A stretch of DNA of 64,000 nucleotides from NCBI RefSeq assembly GCF_963664555.1, contig NZ_OY761461.1, positions 930,001-994,000 on the forward strand. The letters are read 5' to 3'. Within the stretch, counting starts at the first letter, position 1. Every line of letters starts with the position of its first letter. Source of the stretch: Labilibaculum sp. (GTDB lineage Bacteria > Bacteroidota > Bacteroidia > Bacteroidales > Marinifilaceae). Both the position numbers and the translations under genes were made by a program. The notes beneath the pieces were generated by a model, which did not search any database, was not told where the DNA came from, and saw only the letters and a list, made by a program, of their open reading frames with translations. This document shows, piece by piece, positions 52,520-59,090 of this stretch.

Positions 52520-52538
52520 TCCCGAACTTGTTTCGGGA
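52520..52538. repeat. Small palindromic intergenic hairpin
   Basis: TCCCGAA-CTTGT-TTCGGGA, a perfect seven-pair stem with no T tail. It sits in the divergent region between the S9 peptidase and MATE genes and resembles short dispersed intergenic palindromes; its copy number cannot be judged here. Confidence 0.5.
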
Positions 52539-52775
52539 GAATTTAGCCTGCTTAGATGATCATTTCGCAGTGTGTTAAAACCGTTTTGGCATTTTAAACA
52601 TCAATACTATGGAATTTTAGTTTGATAAAAAAGGATATTTGTTGGGAAACCAGTCCTTTTTAGATATCTGTGCCGTTTAACACGATAAGTGCAAATTCAT
52701 TTGTTTTTTATTCAATATTTTGGGAGTTGAAAAAAAAAATAAAGGTCAAGTTATAATGATTTAATGAAAATGACT

Positions 52776-52783
52776 TATATTTG
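52776..52783 (+). promoter_or_regulatory. -7 promoter element of the leader-MATE transcript
   Basis: TATATTTG, an exact TAnnTTTG, 26 bases before the ATG of the 14-codon leader ORF. The -33 TTG is not clear. A start site near 52790 would give a ~300-base leader before the MATE gene. Confidence 0.5.
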
Positions 52784-52809
52784 TTTTACTTAAAAAACGG
52801 AGGAAAGCT

Positions 52810-52854
52810 ATGAATACAATTGTCACATCATCACCTTGCACTTATAAGAGCTAA
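52810..52854 (+). CDS. Putative 14-residue leader peptide upstream of the MATE gene
   Basis: Reads MNTIVTSSPCTYKS and stops at 52852-52854. A perfect Shine-Dalgarno GGAGG (52799-52803) stands six bases before the ATG, which is rare in this window. The initiation site is flanked by pairing partners: GGAAAGCT (52802-52809) with AGCTTTCC (52864-52871), and GAATAC (52812-52817) with GTATTC (52872-52877). The order of these arms makes the two helices crossing or mutually exclusive. T-rich sequence follows to 52905. This is the layout of a translated attenuator, but the regulating signal is unknown. Confidence 0.5.
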   Translation: MNTIVTSSPCTYKS

Positions 52855-52963
52855 ATCAGCTTAAGCTTTCCGTATTCACATTAATTTTTATTTTTTTATT
52901 GTAACGGGGGCGAAAGCCACTCGATACGTATATCTACACACCTAAAATTTTGGAGGGTAAATT

Positions 52964-53098
52964 ATGAGCACATCAATGTATTGCTGCGGGCAAGCCACGG
53001 TGAAAGATCCGGTTGGCAATAAAACAAATTGTTTTAGAATAAGAGAAAGAGTAAACGAGTTTATTGAACATCAAAAACGAAAACAGAATGCACCATAA
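52964..53098 (+). CDS. Small Cys-containing protein (44 residues) coupled to the MATE gene
   Basis: Starts MSTSMYCCGQATVKDP, has a third Cys in NKTNCFRIRERV, and ends in a charged helix EFIEHQKRKQNAP. A strong Shine-Dalgarno GGAGGG (52952-52957) lies six bases before the ATG. Its end overlaps the MATE start by 11 bases (ATGCACCATAA, the MATE ATG at 53088 lying one frame away), a classic arrangement for translational coupling. The vicinal CC plus a third Cys could bind metal or form disulfides (inference). No family is recognised. The codon pattern, ribosome site and overlap make it more likely real than chance. Confidence 0.58.
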   Translation: MSTSMYCCGQATVKDPVGNKTNCFRIRERVNEFIEHQKRKQNAP

Positions 53099-54524
53099 TA
53101 TAAGAGTAAGGGAAGGAATTTTAGATCAATTAAATAAGCTTGGGAGACTGTGGAACTATTTTCTGGAGGCACTCTCGGGAAGTGAAAAAATATATACCAA
53201 CGGGAAGATTAGCAAAGCGCTTTTTATGCTTGCGATTCCTATGGTATTGGAAATGATTTTTGAATCGGTATTTGCTGTGGCCGATATATTTTTCGTTTCC
53301 AAATTGGGTGACGACGCTGTGGCTACAGTAGGAATTACCGAGTCGGTGATCACCATTGTGTATGCAATAGGTTTTGGATTATCGATGGCAACAACCGCTT
53401 TGGTTGCCCGGCGCATAGGCGAGAACAAACCAGAAGAAGCATCAAAGGTTTCATTTCAGGCCATTGTAACAGGTGTGTTTGTATCTGTATTTATTGCGTT
53501 TGCCGGGATTTTTTACTCGAAGGATTTATTGGCTTTAATGGGAGCTAATTCAACCATTGTGAATGAAATGTCGGGCTATGCGACCATTATTTTGGGAAGT
53601 AACGTGATTATCATGCTTCTTTTCATCAATAATGCCATATTTCGTTCGGCGGGTGATGCTGCTTTATCGATGAGGGTATTAATTGTTGCGAATTGTTTGA
53701 ATCTTGTTTTGGATCCATTGTTGATTTTTGGTTGGGGACCAATCCCGGCCATGGGAGTAGAAGGAGCCGCTATTGCTACAAGTCTGGGACGAGGCTTGGC
53801 GGTAGTTTACCAATTTGTTATGCTTGGCAAGGGAAAAGGGAAGATTCATTTAAAATGGAAACATATTCAGCTAAAATGGGCGACAATTAAACAATTGGTC
53901 AGCTTATCGGTTGGAGGAATAGGGCAAAGCATCATTGCTACATCGAGTTGGATTGGTTTGATGAGGATCATGGCAGAATTTGGAAGTGCAGCCATAGCCG
54001 GTTACACCATTGCCATTCGGCTGCTGATATTCATCCTCCTGCCTTCCTGGGGATTGAGCAACGCTGCAGCGACATTGGTTGGTCAGAACTTGGGAGCAAA
54101 TCAGCCGGAAAGGGCTGAGAAATCGGTTTGGGCTGCAGGAAAAATTAATGTCGTATTTTTGGGCTTAATGGGAATTGTTTTTTACCTGTTTCCACGTTTT
54201 TTTATTGAATTATTTACTCCGGATGAATTCATTGTAAGTAACGGAATTCAAGCATTGCAAATAATCAGCATGGGTTTTGTTTTTTATGGTTTAGGAATGG
54301 TACTGCTGAATGCAATAAACGGAGCCGGAGATACCCGGACACCAACCTATTTTAATCTGATTAGTTTCTGGATTATTGAAATTCCACTTGCTTATTTCCT
54401 GGCCATTCAATTGGGTTGGGATGAAAAGGGAGTATTTTATTCGATAATAATAGCAGAAATGACGCTTACATTAATTGCCCTTTTTTGGTTTAAACAAGGG
54501 AAGTGGAAGTTGATGAAAGTATAG
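53088..54524 (+). CDS. MATE-family efflux transporter
   Basis: A 478-residue transporter with 12 predicted membrane segments in two MatE repeats. The first repeat shows ALFMLAIPMVLEMIFESVFA and DIFFVSKLGDDAVATVGITE, then GFGLSMATTALVARRIGE. The second shows SVGGIGQSIIATSSWIGLMR, ATLVGQNLGANQPERAEKSV and LLNAINGAGDTRTPTYFNLI. An N-terminal ~40-residue polar extension (MHHNIRVREGILDQLNKLGR) precedes the first repeat and is longer than usual. MATE pumps expel cationic compounds by Na+ or H+ antiport. The ATG at 53088 overlaps the 44-codon ORF by 11 bases, so it is probably translated by coupling. A TTG at 53064 in the same frame is less likely. A terminator follows. Confidence 0.93.
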   Translation: MHHNIRVREGILDQLNKLGRLWNYFLEALSGSEKIYTNGKISKALFMLAIPMVLEMIFESVFAVADIFFVSKLGDDAVATVGITESVITIVYAIGFGLSMATTALVARRIGENKPEEASKVSFQAIVTGVFVSVFIAFAGIFYSKDLLALMGANSTIVNEMSGYATIILGSNVIIMLLFINNAIFRSAGDAALSMRVLIVANCLNLVLDPLLIFGWGPIPAMGVEGAAIATSLGRGLAVVYQFVMLGKGKGKIHLKWKHIQLKWATIKQLVSLSVGGIGQSIIATSSWIGLMRIMAEFGSAAIAGYTIAIRLLIFILLPSWGLSNAAATLVGQNLGANQPERAEKSVWAAGKINVVFLGLMGIVFYLFPRFFIELFTPDEFIVSNGIQALQIISMGFVFYGLGMVLLNAINGAGDTRTPTYFNLISFWIIEIPLAYFLAIQLGWDEKGVFYSIIIAEMTLTLIALFWFKQGKWKLMKV

Positions 54525-54530
54525 TGAATA

Positions 54531-54570
54531 AAGCCTGAGGAACAACGAATGTTTCTTCAGGCTTTTTTTT
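54531..54570 (+). terminator. Terminator after the MATE gene
   Basis: AAGCCTGAGGAA and TTTCTTCAGGCTT pair strongly (54531-54564), followed by T7. Confidence 0.85.
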
Positions 54571-54669
54571 ACAGTGAAACAGTTAATAGCCGGATTTTGG
54601 TTACTAAGCAGAGAAATTTTGTTTTATAATGAAGGAGAGAATACCGCATAGTGAGGCAGCGTTTGAAGG

Positions 54670-54721
54670 ATGCTTACCGTAAAAAGTTGCGATGCTGTTC
54701 GCAAAAAATTGCGGTAAGCAT
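54670..54721. repeat. Nested 52-base palindromic element
   Basis: Outer arms ATGCTTACCG (54670-54679) and CGGTAAGCAT (54712-54721) are perfect. Inner arms TTGCGA and TCGCAA around TGCTGT are also perfect. There is no T tail, so it is not a terminator. It resembles a REP- or MITE-like element in the 350-base gap between two terminators (MATE and rlmD). Confidence 0.6.
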
Positions 54722-54822
54722 AAAATGTGAAGGCTATGGTTTGTGATCGTTTTTTTCAAAATAGCTGTTCAATTAACTGATATTGCATATTCAAATGTTG
54801 TGTTGAGAATTAATTCTAAATA

Positions 54823-54856
54823 AAAATCCCTCTTAAAGCAATTTAAGAGGGATTTT
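54823..54856. terminator. Terminator of rlmD
   Basis: AAAATCCCTCTTAAA (54823-54837) and TTTAAGAGGGATTTT (54842-54856) form a perfect 15-pair stem with a four-base loop, ending in a T4 run on either strand. It lies 19 bases after the rlmD stop. Confidence 0.88.
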
Positions 54857-54874
54857 CTGTTTGTTTTTGAATGG

Positions 54875-56284
54875 TTACCTTCTCTCCAGCTGCACAATAT
54901 TCTCCACATGATGTGTGTGCGGGAACATATCAACAGCCTGTACTTTGGTTACTTTGTAGGCTTCGTCCATCATAGCTAAATCGCGTGCCTGAGTAGCCGA
55001 ATTACAGCTCACATAAACAATGCGTTTTGGAGCAGCGTGCAGAATGGTTTCAACCACATCGGTGTGCATTCCTGCCCGTGGCGGATCGACAATAATGGTG
55101 TCCGGCTGGCCGTGAAGCTCAATGAATTCTTTGGTGAGAACATTTTTCATATCCCCGGCGAAAAATTCAGTGTTGCTGATTCCGTTAATTTCAGAATTCA
55201 CCTTAGCATCGGCAATGGCCTCGGGAACGTATTCAATTCCGATAACTTTTTTTGCCTGTTTTGCAATAAAATTAGCAATGGTTCCGGTTCCGGTATACAA
55301 ATCGTAAACTACTTCGTCACCTGTTAATTCGGCAAATTCTCGTGTTTTGCAATACAAATTGTAGGCTTGCTCCGAATTGGTTTGGTAGAACGATTTTGGA
55401 CCAATTTTAAAACGCAGATCTTCCATTTGCTCAAAAATATGATCTACACCTTTGTACAAGATGGCATCCTGATCGGTAATTGAGTCGTTGGCTTTTTCAT
55501 TAATGATATACATCAATGAAGAGATTTCCGGGAATTTTTCTGCCAGATGATTCAATAATCCTTCCCGCTTCTCAACATCTTCATGGTAAAATACCACAAT
55601 AATCATGTTGTCGCCGGTTGTTGAGGTTCTAATTACCAATGTCCGCAGAAATCCTTCCTGATTTCTGATATCGAAAAAGGATAAGTTGTTTGCAAAAGCA
55701 TATTCTTTAACGGCCAAACGAACAGCATTTGATGGTTCCGGCTGCAGGTGACATTTGTTAATATCAACCACCTTGTCGAATAATTTTGGTACGTGAAAAC
55801 CAAGAGCAGGAGTTCTTTTTATATCATCGCTAAGTGCAATTTCCTCATTGGTAAGATAACGCTTGTTCGAAAAAGTAAATTCAAGTTTGTTGCGGTAAAA
55901 TTCAGTTTTTTCTGATGCCAGAATATCATTTATACCATTCAGTTCTACTTTGCCAATCCGTTCTAAATTGTCAATAACTTCCTGTTGTTTAAATTTTAGT
56001 TGTTCTTCGTAGGGTAGATTTTGCCATTTGCAGCCACCGCAAACCCCAAAATGCTCACAAAAAGCATCTATCTTCATGGGTGAATGTTTGTGAAAAGCAA
56101 CAGGATAGCCTTCCATAAAACTTTTACGCTTTTTGTTGACTTGCACATCAACAATATCGCCTGGTATTACACCGGTAACAAATACGATTTTTTCATCAAC
56201 TCTCCCAATCGCCTTGCCTTCGGCGGCTAACTTCTCTATTACTACTTTTTCCAGAAGTGGTTTTTGCTTTCTATTTCTTCCCAC
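54875..56284 (-). CDS. rlmD: 23S rRNA (uracil-5-)-methyltransferase RlmD/RumA
   Basis: About 469 residues. The enzyme makes m5U in 23S rRNA using AdoMet. It shows an N-terminal TRAM domain (KVVIEKLAAEGKAIGRVDEK, FVTGVIPGDIVDVQVNKKRK), [4Fe-4S] cysteines in CEHFGVCGGCKW plus KCHLQP, and the SAM fold YDLYTGTGTIANFIAK. The catalytic parts are VDPPRAGMH and the nucleophile Cys in IVYVSCNSATQARDL, ending at HTHHVENIVQLERR. I place the start at a GTG (56284-56282, VGRNRKQK). The frame extends to an ATG at 56374, but an exact -7 element TATCTTTG (56317-56310) lies inside that extension. The gene is divergent from the GHL10-like lipoprotein. Confidence 0.9.
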   Translation of the reverse strand: MGRNRKQKPLLEKVVIEKLAAEGKAIGRVDEKIVFVTGVIPGDIVDVQVNKKRKSFMEGYPVAFHKHSPMKIDAFCEHFGVCGGCKWQNLPYEEQLKFKQQEVIDNLERIGKVELNGINDILASEKTEFYRNKLEFTFSNKRYLTNEEIALSDDIKRTPALGFHVPKLFDKVVDINKCHLQPEPSNAVRLAVKEYAFANNLSFFDIRNQEGFLRTLVIRTSTTGDNMIIVVFYHEDVEKREGLLNHLAEKFPEISSLMYIINEKANDSITDQDAILYKGVDHIFEQMEDLRFKIGPKSFYQTNSEQAYNLYCKTREFAELTGDEVVYDLYTGTGTIANFIAKQAKKVIGIEYVPEAIADAKVNSEINGISNTEFFAGDMKNVLTKEFIELHGQPDTIIVDPPRAGMHTDVVETILHAAPKRIVYVSCNSATQARDLAMMDEAYKVTKVQAVDMFPHTHHVENIVQLERR

Positions 56285-56309
56285 GCTTACAATTGATTTA
56301 ATACGACGA

Positions 56310-56317
56310 CAAAGATA
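56310..56317 (-). promoter_or_regulatory. -7 promoter element of rlmD
   Basis: The minus strand reads TATCTTTG, an exact TAnnTTTG, 25 bases before the chosen GTG start. The -33 box is not clear. Confidence 0.5.
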
Positions 56318-56492
56318 GATAAAAGTAGAAAGGTCGAAAAGTAGAAAGGTTAAAAAGTGGATTAGCCTTGCCATTATTATTCGAAATCGCCTAAACTAAG
56401 GGGTGACAACTAAAATTTAATCGCTTTTGGCACTTAATTTTATATATTTACGATGTATTCCAAAGCCACATTTCAATTTTTATAAAAGTACT

Positions 56493-57608
56493 ATGAACAA
56501 GTTACTTGCTGTTTTTGCAATGTTTGTATTGGTTTCGTGCGGAACAAAACAAACAACAAAAGTTCCATGTTTTGCATGGATGGGGGGGCCTGGTGAGGCC
56601 ACAGATATTGAGTTAAAAGCAAATTTTACTGATTTAAAAGAAAAAGGAATTGATGGTTTGATGTACAACGGAGGTCATGATCCTTTGGTTTATCAGCGGG
56701 TAGGTAAAATTGCCAAAGAGGCAGGTCTCGAATTTCATACCTGGATACCAACTATGGTACAAGGACGTGATGAAAACATTCCTGCGGAATTGTATGCCGT
56801 TAATGGAAATGGGGAATCAGCTTACGAGAAACCTGCTTATGTTGATCATTACACATTTTTGTGTCCGAACAGGGAAGAGGTCTATCAATATTTGTCTGGA
56901 TTATATACTAAAATAGCTGCCTTGCCGGAAGTTGATGGAATTCATTTGGACTATATCCGTTTCCCGGATGTAATTTTGGCGAAAGGACTTTGGAAGAAGT
57001 ACGGTTTGGTAATGGATAAGGAGTATCCGGAGTTTGACTATTGTTACTGCGACAAGTGTAAAGCCGATTTCAAAGCTAAAACGGGTATTGAAATTGCCAA
57101 TCAGACGGAAGCAAGAGATATTCAGGAGTGGAAACAATTCCGTCAGGATTTGATCACGAAATTAGTAAACCGTTTGGCTGAGGATGTACATGCGCAAGGA
57201 AAAGAAATTACAGCGGCGGTATTTCCCGGGCCTCATTCTCATGCAGTGAAAATGGTTCGTCAGGAGTGGGATAAATGGAATTTAGATGCTTTTTACCCAA
57301 TGAATTATAACGATTTTTATCTGGAGGGCACAGAATGGGTTGGCAAGATGTGTAAGGAATCATCTGAAAGTGTAAAGGGAGAAAAACCTGTTTACAGCGG
57401 TTTATTCATTTGTCCAAAGCCTGATTCTAAGTCGAAAGAAGCAGATCCTGAAAATCACGGTTTATTGCCGGAGGAATTGGGCGAAGCAATACGCGAGTCG
57501 ATGGTTAACGGAACAAAAGGAATTTGTTTGTTTACGCCCGATAGAATGACCGAAGCGCATTGGGTGGAATTTAAAAAAGCGATTTATAAAGATTATTCCA
57601 AGAATTAA
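56493..57608 (+). CDS. GHL10-like glycoside hydrolase lipoprotein
   Basis: A 371-residue lipoprotein: MNKLLAVFAMFVLVSC with the modified Cys at residue 16. The mature part is a TIM-barrel-like protein of the putative glycosyl-hydrolase GHL10 type. The conserved segment VDGIHLDYIRFPD carries the usual catalytic-looking Asp, and AGLEFHTWIPTMVQG and LDAFYPMNYNDFYLEG match barrel strands. A Cys cluster FDYCYCDKCKADF is seen near the middle and may bind metal. Family members act on bacterial or plant polysaccharides; the substrate here is unknown. The ATG at 56493 gives the lipoprotein signal; the frame from 56427 opens with a TTG and no signal. A terminator follows. Confidence 0.82.
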   Translation: MNKLLAVFAMFVLVSCGTKQTTKVPCFAWMGGPGEATDIELKANFTDLKEKGIDGLMYNGGHDPLVYQRVGKIAKEAGLEFHTWIPTMVQGRDENIPAELYAVNGNGESAYEKPAYVDHYTFLCPNREEVYQYLSGLYTKIAALPEVDGIHLDYIRFPDVILAKGLWKKYGLVMDKEYPEFDYCYCDKCKADFKAKTGIEIANQTEARDIQEWKQFRQDLITKLVNRLAEDVHAQGKEITAAVFPGPHSHAVKMVRQEWDKWNLDAFYPMNYNDFYLEGTEWVGKMCKESSESVKGEKPVYSGLFICPKPDSKSKEADPENHGLLPEELGEAIRESMVNGTKGICLFTPDRMTEAHWVEFKKAIYKDYSKN

Positions 57609-57631
57609 GATTGAATAGATAGAAGACAAGG

Positions 57632-57665
57632 AAGGGAATTCCATTTGGAATTCCCTTTTTTGTTT
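57632..57665. terminator. Terminator after the GHL10-like gene
   Basis: AAGGGAATTCC (57632-57642) and GGAATTCCCTT (57647-57657) form a perfect stem with four-base loop, then a T run. It also serves the convergent gene at 57665-58099. Confidence 0.9.
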
Positions 57666-58099
57666 TAAACTGATCGTTTTTTAAACTCTTTAAGAATTGA
57701 TTTTACCTTGTTCAGATCAATGCCAGTATTAAGCCATTTAACTGCTGATTCAAGAGAACTAAATATTTTTATCGGCATATCAAACTCTTTTTTTAAGCCT
57801 TCAATAAACAGCGTAGTGTTTACAACCTGGTTTGGAGTATTGGTAAGAATAGCAATACTGTCAATTTTTAAAGTTGATTTTGATTTTGAATAGAATTTGG
57901 TAAGATCATCATCCTTTTTATGAAAAGGTTTATTGGTGTTTTTTCGAATATCAACCAAAATACTATATTTAGGCACTTGGCTTAAATTAGCTTCAATTTC
58001 ATTTTTTAATTCAAATACATTTTCAATCTCCGTCTCTCCACAAAAGCATTCTATCAAAAGCTTATGTTCCTCTGCATAGGTGTAATATGAATTTCCCAC
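57665..58099 (-). CDS. SpoIIAA/STAS-like small protein
   Basis: A 144-residue soluble protein. The pattern of strands and helices fits a STAS/SpoIIAA-like alpha-beta fold: KLLIECFCGETEIENVFELK, YSILVDIRKNTNKPF, STLKIDSIAILTNTPNQV, IKIFSSLESAVKWLN. The LVDIR strand occupies the position of the family's central acidic strand. Such proteins often act as signalling partners, but the specific role is unknown. Its promoter is an exact TTG-N19-TACATTTG on the minus strand (58187-58158). The AAA+ ATPase gene starts 160 bases away in the opposite direction. Confidence 0.72.
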   Translation of the reverse strand: MGNSYYTYAEEHKLLIECFCGETEIENVFELKNEIEANLSQVPKYSILVDIRKNTNKPFHKKDDDLTKFYSKSKSTLKIDSIAILTNTPNQVVNTTLFIEGLKKEFDMPIKIFSSLESAVKWLNTGIDLNKVKSILKEFKKRSV

Positions 58100-58157
58100 T
58101 CTATTTTTATTAATTAACTGATTATTATGTTCATATTTTAGATTTAATTAGGGTTCG

Positions 58158-58187
58158 CAAATGTAATTCTTTTTCTAAAACTACCAA
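58158..58187 (-). promoter_or_regulatory. Promoter of the STAS-like gene
   Basis: The minus strand reads TTG (58187-58185), 19 bases, TACATTTG (58165-58158): the complete Bacteroidota consensus. The leader would be about 50 bases. Confidence 0.78.
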
Positions 58188-58217
58188 ATGATTTTTTCCG
58201 GATTGAAGATTAAATGT

Positions 58218-58225
58218 TAGGTTTG
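58218..58225 (+). promoter_or_regulatory. -7 promoter element of the AAA+ ATPase gene
   Basis: TAGGTTTG, exact TAnnTTTG, 33 bases before the ATG at 58259. The -33 TTG is not clear. It overlaps the same divergent region as the STAS-like promoter. Confidence 0.45.
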
Positions 58226-58258
58226 CAAAATATTTAAACACAAACATATAAGTTAAGT

Positions 58259-59005
58259 ATGAATCATTTATTTGTTCCCAATATGGGACGGGTTGATTTT
58301 GAGGATATTGTTTTTGACAAGGAGTTGTCGGTTAAAGTGGAACAGTTTCTGCGAGAGTACGAACATCTTGAAATACTAAATAAATTTGGCTTGCCGGTTG
58401 TGAATAAACTCTTGCTTTTTGGGAAATCAGGATGTGGGAAAACCATGACTGCCAGAGCAATTGCAAATAAGTTGGGCAAGAAGTTGAAAACGATTAATTT
58501 GGGCAATATTGTTTCCTCTAAATTAGGAGAAACCTCAAGAAATATTGCTGCTGCTTTTAAAATGGCAGAAACTCAGGAAGCTGTCTTGTTTTTCGATGAG
58601 TTCGATTCTTTGGGCAAAGAAAGAAACTACGACAATACCGATAGCAGCGAGATGAAACGAGTGGTGAATAGTATGATTCAGCTGATTGATTCTTTACCAA
58701 AAAACTCGATTGTAATTGCCGCGACCAACCAAATTGACCTAATTGATGAGGCCTTGGTTAGACGTTTTGAGCTGAAGCTGGAATTTCACAACCCTTCTAA
58801 AATCTATTTGGATAAATTGTACGATCAATTGATTTCAAAATATCCGAAGGAATATCAGAAAGTAAACCGGATTTATGACATCTCTTTTGCCGAGGCTGAA
58901 ACCATTGTGATGCTCGAAGTGAAAGAAAATATCATTGAATCAGAATTAATAAAAAAAGCAAAAATTTTGCAGGAAGATAAGCTGACCGTGATTTGTGATA
59001 ATTAG
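58259..59005 (+). CDS. Small AAA+ ATPase of the proteasome/Vps4-like type
   Basis: A 248-residue single-domain AAA+ ATPase. Walker A GKSGCGKT at 55-62, Walker B VLFFDEFDSLG at 109-119 with the DE at 113-114, sensor 1 N157 in IAATNQ, and Arg fingers at 168-169 in LVRRFELKLEF. It lacks a long N-terminal substrate domain, so it probably works with a separate partner. Fusions and neighbours in other bacteria vary, and the substrate is unknown. The STAS-like protein encoded divergently is a possible partner by context (inference). An in-frame ATG is at residue 9; the first at 58259 is preferred. Confidence 0.86.
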   Translation: MNHLFVPNMGRVDFEDIVFDKELSVKVEQFLREYEHLEILNKFGLPVVNKLLLFGKSGCGKTMTARAIANKLGKKLKTINLGNIVSSKLGETSRNIAAAFKMAETQEAVLFFDEFDSLGKERNYDNTDSSEMKRVVNSMIQLIDSLPKNSIVIAATNQIDLIDEALVRRFELKLEFHNPSKIYLDKLYDQLISKYPKEYQKVNRIYDISFAEAETIVMLEVKENIIESELIKKAKILQEDKLTVICDN

Positions 59006-59054
59006 GATGGTTGTATTTACTGATCAATGATTACGGATAACTGAGAACTGTTGT

Positions 59055-59062
59055 TATCTTTG
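59055..59062 (+). promoter_or_regulatory. -7 promoter element of the ABC-F gene
   Basis: TATCTTTG, exact TAnnTTTG, 28 bases before the ATG at 59091. No clear -33 TTG. Confidence 0.45.
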
Positions 59063-59090
59063 TCGCTTTAACAGAAAAACATGAATTAGT

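Noticed and set aside
52906-52951. Mini-ykkC/guanidine or other known riboswitch before the MATE gene (ACGG motifs, GGC-GAAA-GCC hairpin)
   Set aside because: ACGG appears twice and a GAAA tetraloop is present, but the paired hairpins required by known classes could not be drawn.
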